Part shown: piece by piece, positions 1-6,085 of the stretch
Numbering within the stretch: position 1 is the stretch's first letter
How the letters are laid out: each line of letters starts with the position of its first letter
NCBI GenBank assembly: GCA_045613985.1
Contig: JAZLCA010000055.1
Span: 1-26,061 of the forward strand
Direction of reading: 5' to 3'
DNA length: 26,061 nucleotides
Source of the DNA: SIG644 sp045613985
GTDB taxonomy: Bacteria > Bacillota > Clostridia > Oscillospirales > CAG-272
Made by a program: the position numbers and the translations under genes
Notes under the pieces: generated by a model
The model's database searches: none
The model's input: only the letters and a program-made list of their open reading frames with translations
Told to the model about the DNA's origin: nothing

Positions 1-279
1 GTACATATCGAAATGGAACACGGGGGGGAGACCTTTCGCGCGGGGCGGACGGTACTCGTTGACGAGCGCAAAGGTAGGCGAGCGAACGAGGGCTTCGGGG
101 GCGATGGCGCGTGTGAATCCGCGTACGAACGCCGTTTTGCCTACGCCAAGATCGCCGCGCAGTGCAATATAGCGGGGAAGCGACGTATCTTGCAGCAGGG
201 CCCGTGCCAGCAGTGCGCCCAGCGTTTCAGTTTCATCGACACAGACGGTCGTTTGTTGATAGGGGAGATCAAAAGACAT
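1..279 (-). CDS. tsaE: tRNA N6-threonylcarbamoyladenosine synthesis ATPase TsaE (5' part, runs off window)
   Basis: TsaE is the small ATPase that works with TsaB and TsaD to make t6A at position 37 of ANN-decoding tRNAs in the cytoplasm. The 93 visible residues carry the family hallmarks: a P-loop GDLGVGKT at about residues 42-49, then RSPTFALVNEY at about 67-76 and HFDMY at the end of the visible part. The start is the ATG at 279, with CGGAGT just upstream on the minus strand. The frame is open to base 1, so the remaining C-terminal part lies outside. It begins 11 bases after the stop of the DUF896 gene and is probably co-transcribed with it from the promoter at 538-566. In Bacillota tsaE is often followed by tsaB and rimI, which would be expected upstream of base 1. 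Family assignment is confident. Confidence 0.93.
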   Translation of the reverse strand, partial: MSFDLPYQQTTVCVDETETLGALLARALLQDTSLPRYIALRGDLGVGKTAFVRGFTRAIAPEALVRSPTFALVNEYRPPRAKGLPPVFHFDMY

Positions 280-290
280 GATAGACTCCG

Positions 291-500
291 TTAATCGTCA
301 TTCTTTTTAAGTTTTTCTTTGGTGCCGTCGGGACGCTGAATAACGGTGTGATCCAGCTGATTAGCAAAGGATGCCCGAAATTCGGCAATATATTCGGCGC
401 GCAGAGCGGTCTGCTCGGCCTTTTCTTCTTCGGTCAAACCCTCTGCGGTCTTCGACTTGCGGGCAAGGGCATTGATGCGGTCGATTTTTTCTTGAATCAT
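291..500 (-). CDS. DUF896 (UPF0291, YnzC-like) small protein
   Basis: A 69-residue cytoplasmic protein of the DUF896/UPF0291 family, like Bacillus subtilis YnzC. The family has no settled function. The visible pattern is typical: an N-terminal helical hairpin rich in charged residues (IDRINALARKSK, then LTEEEKAEQTALRAEYIAEF, residues 6-41), followed by a short basic tail with RPDGTKEKLKK. The frame stays open upstream to 704, but those codons lie before the promoter at 538-566. The ATG at 500 is chosen because family members start just before the IxRINxLA helix and because AGGAGT lies 11 bases upstream. It leads the tsaE operon, with an 11-base gap to tsaE. Length matches the family. Confidence 0.88.
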   Translation of the reverse strand: MIQEKIDRINALARKSKTAEGLTEEEKAEQTALRAEYIAEFRASFANQLDHTVIQRPDGTKEKLKKNDD

Positions 501-537
501 GATGATTGTATACTCCTGAAAATAATAATCCAAGTGT

Positions 538-566
538 ATTATAGCACAATTTTTACCGCTTGAAAA
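538..566 (-). promoter_or_regulatory. Sigma-A-type promoter for DUF896-tsaE
   Basis: Read on the minus strand: -10 TATAAT at 543-538, an upstream TGC (extended -10), a 17-base spacer, and a weak -35 TTTTCA at 566-561. It sits about 40 bases before the DUF896 start and diverges from the promoter at 616-644. Position and extended -10 make it the likely promoter; the -35 is poor. Confidence 0.6.
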
Positions 567-615
567 GGGGGGAAATGAAAAAAAGATTTTTGCTTTTGCA
601 TACTTTTTGCGATTG

Positions 616-644
616 TTGACAAAACAGTCTAAAAATGGTATAAT
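616..644 (+). promoter_or_regulatory. Consensus sigma-A promoter for the membrane protein/HD-DUF429 pair
   Basis: A perfect -35 TTGACA (616-621), 17-base spacer and perfect -10 TATAAT (639-644) with a TGG extended element. Transcription should begin near 651, about 30 bases before the ATG at 681. This argues against the longer reading frame that would start at 648. Confidence 0.85.
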
Positions 645-680
645 TTTTTGAAAGAAACTCCGAAAGAAAAGGAACAAGCT

Positions 681-986
681 ATGCTTATATTGAAAATACT
701 TCACATCGTGACCGTCATTTTTTCCTGGCTTACAGTGTTTTGTGCGGCCGGAGTCGTAGCGGTGTTGATATACGAACGGAGTCGTAAAAAAAGCTTACGC
801 TTCCTTCATTGGTGTGCAATGATCGGTTGTGCCTTATATGCAGTCGGCTTCATCGTCTGCAAAATATGGATTTCGGATTTACTGGATAAGATTTGGGGCG
901 TTGTGTTCGCCTTTATTCTTATTGTTGGATGGATTTTTTCACGATATGAAGATCGCCGAACTGGCAGAAGGTGGTGGAACTGGTGA
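681..986 (+). CDS. Small three-helix membrane protein of unknown function
   Basis: A 101-residue protein I do not recognise. Three hydrophobic segments are visible, at about residues 5-30, 41-63 and 70-89. They are separated by short basic loops (YERSRKKSLRF), and the C-terminal tail is strongly basic and tryptophan-rich (RYEDRRTGRRWWNW). This predicts an inner-membrane protein with positively charged loops facing the cytoplasm. The start at 681 has AAAGGAA 7 bases upstream and lies downstream of the promoter; the upstream in-frame codons precede the expected transcription start. Its TGA overlaps a GTG start of the next gene (GTGA at 983-986), so the two are probably translationally coupled. 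A membrane partner or anchor for the downstream protein is possible but is inference. Confidence 0.72.
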   Translation: MLILKILHIVTVIFSWLTVFCAAGVVAVLIYERSRKKSLRFLHWCAMIGCALYAVGFIVCKIWISDLLDKIWGVVFAFILIVGWIFSRYEDRRTGRRWWNW

Positions 987-2221
987 GTGAAATTATGACG
1001 TATACCCGAAAAATGCTTGATCCGCTGAATGCCACTCCGCAAGATATTGACATCGCGGATATTTCTCACGCGCTGTCGTTGTTGTGTCGTGCCAACGGTC
1101 ATTTTCCGCATTTTTATTCGGTTGGTCAGCACAGCGTTAACTGTATGCTGGAGGCAAAAGCGAGAGGATATTCCGAGCGCGTTCAGCTTGGGTGCCTTTT
1201 GCACGATGCTAGTGAGGCCTATCTTTCGGATGTAACCCGCCCCATTAAGCCGCATTTGATCGGATATGCAGCGTATGAGGAAAAATTGCAGAATCAAATA
1301 TTTGATAAATGGATCATGCCCTCCTTGACGAAAGAGGAGCGCACGCAGATATTTGACATAGACGACGCGGTGCTGTATTTTGAATTTTTGTCCTTGATGG
1401 GCTTGCGCTTGTCTATGCCGGAGCCAACGCTGAAATCCGTGCCGGAGGTTGGATTACTTGAATTTAATGCGGTGGAACAACGGTTTTTACATTTGTTTAA
1501 AAAATTAACCAGTGCATCATCTTCCAAAGAATCCTGCGTTGGCGTAGACTGGTTCAAGGGGAAATGGATGGCGGTCGTATTGGACAATGACAGGGCATCC
1601 TATCGTTTGTTTGATACGGTGGCAAAGGTGTGTCACGCTTATCAAGATATTGATTGTATTTTGATCGACGCTCCCATCGGCTTGCCCGAATCTGCCGAGC
1701 AAGCGAAGTTACGTCCCGACAAAGCGGCAAGAGCTTATTTGAACGTTTCCGCGCGGAAAAGTTCGGTGTTTCCGGTACCGTTTAGACAGTTGGTATATCA
1801 GGACGATAAACAAACCATTTGGAACATGAGCCGGCAACTGGGGGCGAAAACCACCTCGTTTGGCATTGGGATTTTTCCTTGTGTTCGACAGGTGGATGAG
1901 TTTTTACAAAACAACCCCGAGTGGAAGGAGCGTTTGGTCGAAAGTCACCCCGAATGTGCATTTCAGGCATTGAACGGCGGGCATGGCCTGCTTCATTCAA
2001 AACATACGGAAGAAGGGATTTGTGAGAGGTGTGCTATTCTGTCAAATTACGTTCTCAATGTCCGTGAATTGATATCGTCTGCGGCTGCAAGCCAAAGGGA
2101 AGATGTACTGGACGCACTTTGCCTTGCCGTGACGGCAAAGCAGGGATTTAAGTCAGTACAAAAAGAGGTGCATTACGACAGCAAAGGATTACCGATGCGT
2201 ATCGTTGTCGCTCAAACATAA
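983..2221 (+). CDS. Fusion of an HD-domain phosphohydrolase and a DUF429 (RNase H-like) domain
   Basis: A 412-residue two-domain protein. Residues about 5-170 are an HD-type metal-dependent phosphohydrolase: H50 in SVGQH, the H74-D75 pair in LLHDASEAY, and an acidic DIDDAV segment near 125-129 that can supply the last ligand. Residues about 184-411 match DUF429, a predicted RNase H-fold family, with acidic residues D189 (VGVDW), D229 (LIDAPIG), E324 (SHPE) and D374/D377 (REDVLDA). A serine-rich linker (about 176-183) joins them. HD proteins of this type commonly act on nucleotides; the activity of DUF429 is not established. The GTG at 983 overlaps the upstream stop and has AAGGTGG 8 bases before it; the ATG at 995 is an alternative giving 408 residues. 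Domain assignment is fairly confident. The combined function is unknown. Confidence 0.82.
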   Translation: MSEIMTYTRKMLDPLNATPQDIDIADISHALSLLCRANGHFPHFYSVGQHSVNCMLEAKARGYSERVQLGCLLHDASEAYLSDVTRPIKPHLIGYAAYEEKLQNQIFDKWIMPSLTKEERTQIFDIDDAVLYFEFLSLMGLRLSMPEPTLKSVPEVGLLEFNAVEQRFLHLFKKLTSASSSKESCVGVDWFKGKWMAVVLDNDRASYRLFDTVAKVCHAYQDIDCILIDAPIGLPESAEQAKLRPDKAARAYLNVSARKSSVFPVPFRQLVYQDDKQTIWNMSRQLGAKTTSFGIGIFPCVRQVDEFLQNNPEWKERLVESHPECAFQALNGGHGLLHSKHTEEGICERCAILSNYVLNVRELISSAAASQREDVLDALCLAVTAKQGFKSVQKEVHYDSKGLPMRIVVAQT

Positions 2222-2223
2222 AG

Positions 2224-2254
2224 AAAGAGCCGATCATAAATTGATCGGCTCTTT
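2224..2254. terminator. Bidirectional terminator hairpin between convergent genes
   Basis: A 13-base-pair stem (2224-2236 with 2242-2254) and a 5-base loop lie directly after the stop of the HD-DUF429 gene and before the stop of the DUF1846 gene. T-rich sequence follows on both strands: CATTTTAATT on plus, CTTTATGTTTG on minus. It can serve both transcripts. Confidence 0.7.
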
Positions 2255-2260
2255 GACATT

Positions 2261-3748
2261 TTAATTCCCATGGAATAATTTTTTTGTTTGATAAATAGGC
2301 TCACAGGTCAGATTGCATCCCAGACGGCGGAAGACGTTTTCGTCTACAGCGGAGAGCAAAACAGAGGAGTGGACCTCACACCCCCGGAGCTCGGACAGCT
2401 TTTCCATGCAACGAGCGGCATTTTCGTCTCGCGTCGCGCAAATGGATAGGGCGATGAGCACTTCGTTGGTGTGCAGTCTGGGATTGTGATTGCCCAGGTG
2501 GTTGAGCTTGAGGGCTTGCACCGGTTCCAAAATCTCGGGGGAAATCAACTTGACTTCCTTGGGAACGCCGGCCAACGTCTTGACGGCATTGAGCAAGCAA
2601 GCCGACGATGCGCCTAACAACGGCGTCGTCTTTCCCGTGACGATGGTTCCATCGTTCAGCTCAATGGCCACAACGGGACCGCCGGTCAGGGCGGCGCGAT
2701 CGCGGGCAGGGAGGACGCAGGCACGGTCCTGCACCTTGATATCCAGCTGCTGCATGAGCATTTCCAGCTTTTGCACTTCGGTGTCGCTGCCCATGTCGCG
2801 GCGGCGGTTGCACAGTGCAGCAAAATAGCGGCGAATGATCTCGCCCTCGGCGGCGCGGCGGACGGCGTTGTCGTCAAAAATGCAATTGCTGATCATGTTG
2901 ACGCCCATGTCGGTGGGCGACAGATAGGGACATTTGCCCATGATGTGATCGAACATGGCGCGAAGCACGGGATAGATCTCTACGTCGCGGTTGTAGTTGA
3001 CCGTGGTCTCACCGTAGGCTTTGAGGTGGAAAGGGTCGATCATATTCATGTCGTTCAGATCGGCCGTCGCTGCCTCGTAGGCAATGTTGACGGGATGGTC
3101 CAAAGGCAAATTCCAGACGGGGAAGGTCTCAAACTTAGCGTATCCTGCGCGGACGCCCTGCTTGTAGTCGTGATAAATATTGGACAGACACACCGCCATC
3201 TTGCCGCTTCCGGGGCCGGGGGCGGTGACAACGACAAGCTCCTTGCTCGTTTCGATATAATCGTTCTTTCCGTAGCCGTTGTCGCTGACGATGAAGGAAA
3301 TATCGTTGGGATAACCGGGGATGTCGTAATGATGGTACACCTTAATGCCACGATCGGTCAGCTTTTTCTCGAAAGCGACAGCACTGGGCTGAGATTGGAA
3401 GCGGGTGAGCACGACACTTCCAACGTACAGGCCGAAGCCTACAAAGGCATCGATCAGGCGGAACACCTCCAGGTCATAGGTAATACCCGAGTCGCCCCGT
3501 ACCTTGTTTTTCTCAATGTCCGACGAGCTGATGACGATAACCATTTCTGCCTGCTCCTTGAGTTGAAGCAGCATACGGATTTTGGAGTCGGGAGCAAAGC
3601 CGGGAAGCACGCGAGAGGCATGGAAATCGTCAAACAGTTTGCCACCGAATTCCAAATAGAGCTTGCCGCCGAATCGGGCAATTCTCTCTCGGATCTTTTC
3701 GGATTGGGTGCGGAGGTATTTGTCGTTGTCAAAGCCAATGTGATTCAT
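2261..3748 (-). CDS. DUF1846 (UPF0371) family protein
   Basis: A 495-residue cytoplasmic protein that matches the DUF1846/UPF0371 family over its whole length. The N-terminus IGFDNDKYLRTQSEKI and the KLYLEFGGKLFDDFHASRVLPGF segment (29-51) are strongly characteristic. A glycine-rich stretch APGPGSGKMA at about 176-185 resembles a nucleotide-binding loop but is not a canonical Walker A: the first glycine is missing and methionine follows the lysine. Length is usual for the family, whose biochemical role is not established to my knowledge. The ATG at 3748 has CGAGG about 9 bases upstream. It follows the ADP-ribosylglycohydrolase gene by 37 bases with no terminator between, so the two are likely one operon. 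Family call confident, function unknown. Confidence 0.9.
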   Translation of the reverse strand: MNHIGFDNDKYLRTQSEKIRERIARFGGKLYLEFGGKLFDDFHASRVLPGFAPDSKIRMLLQLKEQAEMVIVISSSDIEKNKVRGDSGITYDLEVFRLIDAFVGFGLYVGSVVLTRFQSQPSAVAFEKKLTDRGIKVYHHYDIPGYPNDISFIVSDNGYGKNDYIETSKELVVVTAPGPGSGKMAVCLSNIYHDYKQGVRAGYAKFETFPVWNLPLDHPVNIAYEAATADLNDMNMIDPFHLKAYGETTVNYNRDVEIYPVLRAMFDHIMGKCPYLSPTDMGVNMISNCIFDDNAVRRAAEGEIIRRYFAALCNRRRDMGSDTEVQKLEMLMQQLDIKVQDRACVLPARDRAALTGGPVVAIELNDGTIVTGKTTPLLGASSACLLNAVKTLAGVPKEVKLISPEILEPVQALKLNHLGNHNPRLHTNEVLIALSICATRDENAARCMEKLSELRGCEVHSSVLLSAVDENVFRRLGCNLTCEPIYQTKKLFHGN

Positions 3749-3785
3749 AATAAACCTCGGTTTCCTTTCTTTGTTGTGGTCATGC

Positions 3786-5123
3786 TCAGCGGATCAAACG
3801 GAGAGTGCGTGCCGCCATATCCGAGATGGACACGCGGGCGTTGCCTGCGATATCGGTGCAAAGCGTATCGCAAATGGGATCGGTAAAGTGAGCAGGAACA
3901 GCCTTGGCACCGCACAGCATACCGACGATGGAGCCGACGGTCGCGCCGTTGCAGTCGGTGTCCATGGCCGCCATGACGGAATACCCCAGGGCCTTGGTGT
4001 AGTCGCCCTCGCTCCAAAGCAGAGAAGCCGCAACGATCATGGCGTTGGGAATGGTATGAACGGCGTTGTGAAGATCCTCTTGCGGATACTGCCCGTGGAT
4101 GCGATCAATGGCGTCCATGAATGCAAGTCCCTCGTCGTACATGGCAAATACGCGGTCGATATCTCTCTTCAAGCGGCTCTTTTGCGGGATGCAATCGAGA
4201 CCGGTGTGGATGATGTGACGGATGTCACTCGATACGGCCGCCTCGGCGATCATAGCCGCGACGAACATCTCACCGTAAATACCGTTGCGGGTGTGAGTGC
4301 AGCAAGCGTCACGCCACGCCATGTCAGCGGCGGCACAGGGATCGCCGGGATTGATGTAACCGAATAAGTCGCCTCGGATCTGCGCGCCGATCCACTCACG
4401 GTAAGGATTGCGGACGTAGCCCGAACGGGGAGGCAGGATATGGTTCAAAAAGTTGCGGAAGGCGGCCTGCTCGGCGGTGCAAAGCACCCAGGCAGGGAAA
4501 TTGCGCAGCCAAGCTTCAACGATATCGTTGGAGACAAAATCACGGCCGTACTGCTCTACGACAGTTAAGGCAAGCGTAGTGTAGTTGGTGTCGTCGTCCG
4601 AGGGGGAGCAGCCGCAGAGCTTTTCGGCAAAGCAGTTGAATTTGAAGTTAGGATCGTCAAAAAACGGATCGTTGTTCGGGTTCTCGACCTGACCGCGCAG
4701 ATAGCGGGTGATGGGATAGTTGCCGTCCGCCTCGGCGATCTTGCGAATATACTCGCGCGAGCGGTTCTCGACCGGCTTGCCGAGAAGACACCCCGTCACG
4801 CGGCCGATCCAGGCGCCGTGGATGCGATCGGTCAGCGCCTCCTTGTCATAAGGCACAGCCTCGCGGCGAGGAGCGGCGCAGACGTGGATTTCGTCGAGGG
4901 TGTCGGGCTCGATGAACTCGGGATGCTCGGGCAGAGGAAGGGCCTCCAGCTCGTCCACCATAGCCATGACCTTGTCGTATTCCTCCTCTGTGACAGGAGC
5001 GACAACACCGATCGCGGTGGCTCTTTCTTCCAGAGCGGATACGTCGCGGCCCTCGTCGCGGCATTGGCGCAGCTCGGTATCGACCGCACCGTGATAGCAG
5101 TACCACATATGATGCTGAAGCAT
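3786..5123 (-). CDS. ADP-ribosylglycohydrolase family protein
   Basis: A 445-residue protein of the ADP-ribosylglycohydrolase (DraG/ARH) family, enzymes that use two metal ions to cleave ADP-ribose from proteins or small molecules. Key motifs are GAWIGRVTGCLLGKP (103-117), SDDDTNYT (175-182) with the metal-binding acidic cluster, and AAMDTDCNGATVGSI (385-399) with the second set of ligands. About 95 residues precede the catalytic domain, longer than minimal DraG proteins; this region is acidic and helical (LEERATAIGVVAPVTEEEYD). The ATG at 5123 is chosen because AAGGAGG lies 7 bases upstream; the frame extends to 5201, but that part overlaps the promoter. It leads an operon with DUF1846. Substrate cannot be read from the sequence, and many relatives in gut Clostridia are uncharacterised. 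Confidence 0.88.
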   Translation of the reverse strand: MLQHHMWYCYHGAVDTELRQCRDEGRDVSALEERATAIGVVAPVTEEEYDKVMAMVDELEALPLPEHPEFIEPDTLDEIHVCAAPRREAVPYDKEALTDRIHGAWIGRVTGCLLGKPVENRSREYIRKIAEADGNYPITRYLRGQVENPNNDPFFDDPNFKFNCFAEKLCGCSPSDDDTNYTTLALTVVEQYGRDFVSNDIVEAWLRNFPAWVLCTAEQAAFRNFLNHILPPRSGYVRNPYREWIGAQIRGDLFGYINPGDPCAAADMAWRDACCTHTRNGIYGEMFVAAMIAEAAVSSDIRHIIHTGLDCIPQKSRLKRDIDRVFAMYDEGLAFMDAIDRIHGQYPQEDLHNAVHTIPNAMIVAASLLWSEGDYTKALGYSVMAAMDTDCNGATVGSIVGMLCGAKAVPAHFTDPICDTLCTDIAGNARVSISDMAARTLRLIR

Positions 5124-5172
5124 GATGACCTCCTTATTTCCCGAAAGTCGGTAAAAATAAAAATACATGTTT

Positions 5173-5201
5173 ATGATAACATAAAAGTGGGAAAAGGGCA
5201 A
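5173..5201 (-). promoter_or_regulatory. Promoter for the ADP-ribosylglycohydrolase/DUF1846 operon
   Basis: On the minus strand: -35 TTGCCC (5201-5196), 17-base spacer, -10 TATCAT (5178-5173), about 50 bases before the ATG at 5123. Spacing is ideal and each hexamer departs modestly from consensus. Confidence 0.6.
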
Positions 5202-5335
5202 GGGGAAAAATGAAAAAAATTCATAATTCCGTCAACAATAGAAGCCGCTCACCGATTTCTCTGTTGTTCTCAACGGGAAATGACCAGGTTCAATATAGAT
5301 GGGCGGCTCAATTTGTAAAGAATTGACCCGTCCTG

Positions 5336-5364
5336 TTTACTTTTGGGGGATTTTATGGTATAAT
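5336..5364 (+). promoter_or_regulatory. Promoter for the NUDIX gene
   Basis: TATAAT at 5359-5364 with TGG just before it (extended -10). A weak -35 TTTACT at 5336-5341 gives a 17-base spacer. A better-looking TTGACC at 5323-5328 is 30 bases from the -10, too far to pair with it. The rest of the gap 5202-5335 shows no gene; only a weak six-base inverted pair (AGCCGC at 5243, GCGGCT at 5303) was seen. Confidence 0.6.
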
Positions 5365-5415
5365 TACTTTGGGTGATTATCTAATCGATAAACTTGAATT
5401 TGTAGAGGTATGGTT

Positions 5416-5907
5416 ATGATAGGAAAGTTAAGAAATATGACTGCTGTCTATTTAGTAAAAGGCGATAAGGTATTGCTTTTGTATAGACAGGGCGGAAAAG
5501 TGGTAAATGATGTTTGGACAGGCTCTGCTGGTGGGCACTTTGAAGAATTTGAATTGAATGATGCAAAGGCATGTGTATTAAGAGAATTAAATGAAGAATT
5601 GGCTCTTTGCGAAAATGATATTGAAAATCTTTCATTAAGATACGTAACTTTACGAAGAACAAAGGGAGAAATAAGGCAGAATTACTATTTCTTTGCAGAG
5701 CTGAAAGAAAATATTAGTGACGATTTGCATTCGAATGAAGGATTGGTAAAATGGTTTTCTATTAGAGATATTGAAACATTAGAAATGCCATATACAGCAA
5801 AGTATGTAATGGAACATTATTGTGAAAAGGGACAATTTTCGAATAAGTTATATGCAGGCGTAACGAATGAAAATGGAGTAGAGTTTATCGAATTATCAGA
5901 ATTTTAG
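5416..5907 (+). CDS. NUDIX hydrolase
   Basis: A 163-residue NUDIX-family pyrophosphohydrolase, a class that cleaves nucleoside diphosphates linked to another moiety. The Nudix box starts at G40 and E47 and continues with R56-E57-L-x-E60-E61. Between E47 and R56 there are eight residues plus one, rather than the canonical seven; the same longer spacing (LNDAKACVL) is, as far as I recall, found in a subgroup of clostridial NUDIX proteins. The last 40 residues (YCEKGQFSNKLYAGV onward) form a short C-terminal extension. The frame opens at an ATG at 5410, but the Shine-Dalgarno AGAGGT abuts it, so the ATG at 5416 (six-base spacing) is preferred. The gene is clearly more AT-rich than both neighbours and is monocistronic, which could mean recent acquisition. 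The substrate is unknown. Confidence 0.85.
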   Translation: MIGKLRNMTAVYLVKGDKVLLLYRQGGKVVNDVWTGSAGGHFEEFELNDAKACVLRELNEELALCENDIENLSLRYVTLRRTKGEIRQNYYFFAELKENISDDLHSNEGLVKWFSIRDIETLEMPYTAKYVMEHYCEKGQFSNKLYAGVTNENGVEFIELSEF

Positions 5908-5954
5908 CGGTTCAATAAATTCCAATTTGTCGAGCAGATAACATAATAAGCAAT

Positions 5955-5990
5955 AGCCACGGTTCACATCGAGCCGTGGCTTTTCTCTTT
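5955..5990 (+). terminator. Rho-independent terminator after the NUDIX gene
   Basis: An 8-base-pair stem AGCCACGG/CCGTGGCT (5955-5962 with 5974-5981), an 11-base loop and a T-rich tail TTTTCTCTTT. It lies 47 bases after the NUDIX stop. Confidence 0.85.
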
Positions 5991-6036
5991 GCTTGATAAA
6001 AATATTATAATGCAAATAAAGTTCTTGAAAGGGGTA

Positions 6037-6068
6037 TGGGGGAAACTTCTTTCAAGAAGTTTCCCCCA
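6037..6068. repeat. Long perfect inverted repeat (possible dispersed element and pheT terminator)
   Basis: Two 15-base arms (6037-6051 and 6054-6068) are perfectly complementary around a TC centre. The arms read TGGGGGAAACTTCTT and its complement. The flank GTTCTTGAAAGGGG (6021-6034) echoes the arm sequence. From memory, similar GGGGGAAAC...GTTTCCCCC hairpins recur between genes in gut clostridial genomes, so this may be a dispersed palindrome. It ends 18 bases beyond the pheT stop, so it could also end the pheST transcript, although the T-tract on the minus strand is poor. Confidence 0.6.
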
Positions 6069-6085
6069 CACGTTCTTTTATTTCA

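Noticed and set aside
13..294. A plus-strand frame at the window start
   Set aside because: The minus strand encodes TsaE with a P-loop and an RBS; the plus frame is its shadow.
648..680. Upstream start at 648 for the small membrane protein
   Set aside because: It lies before the expected transcription start of the perfect promoter at 616-644; the ATG at 681 has a ribosome binding site.
2771..3886. A 371-codon plus-strand frame
   Set aside because: Antisense to the DUF1846 gene, which matches its family over its full length.
5323..5364. TTGACC at 5323 as -35 of the NUDIX promoter
   Set aside because: It is 30 bases from the TATAAT, far outside the workable spacing of about 16-18.
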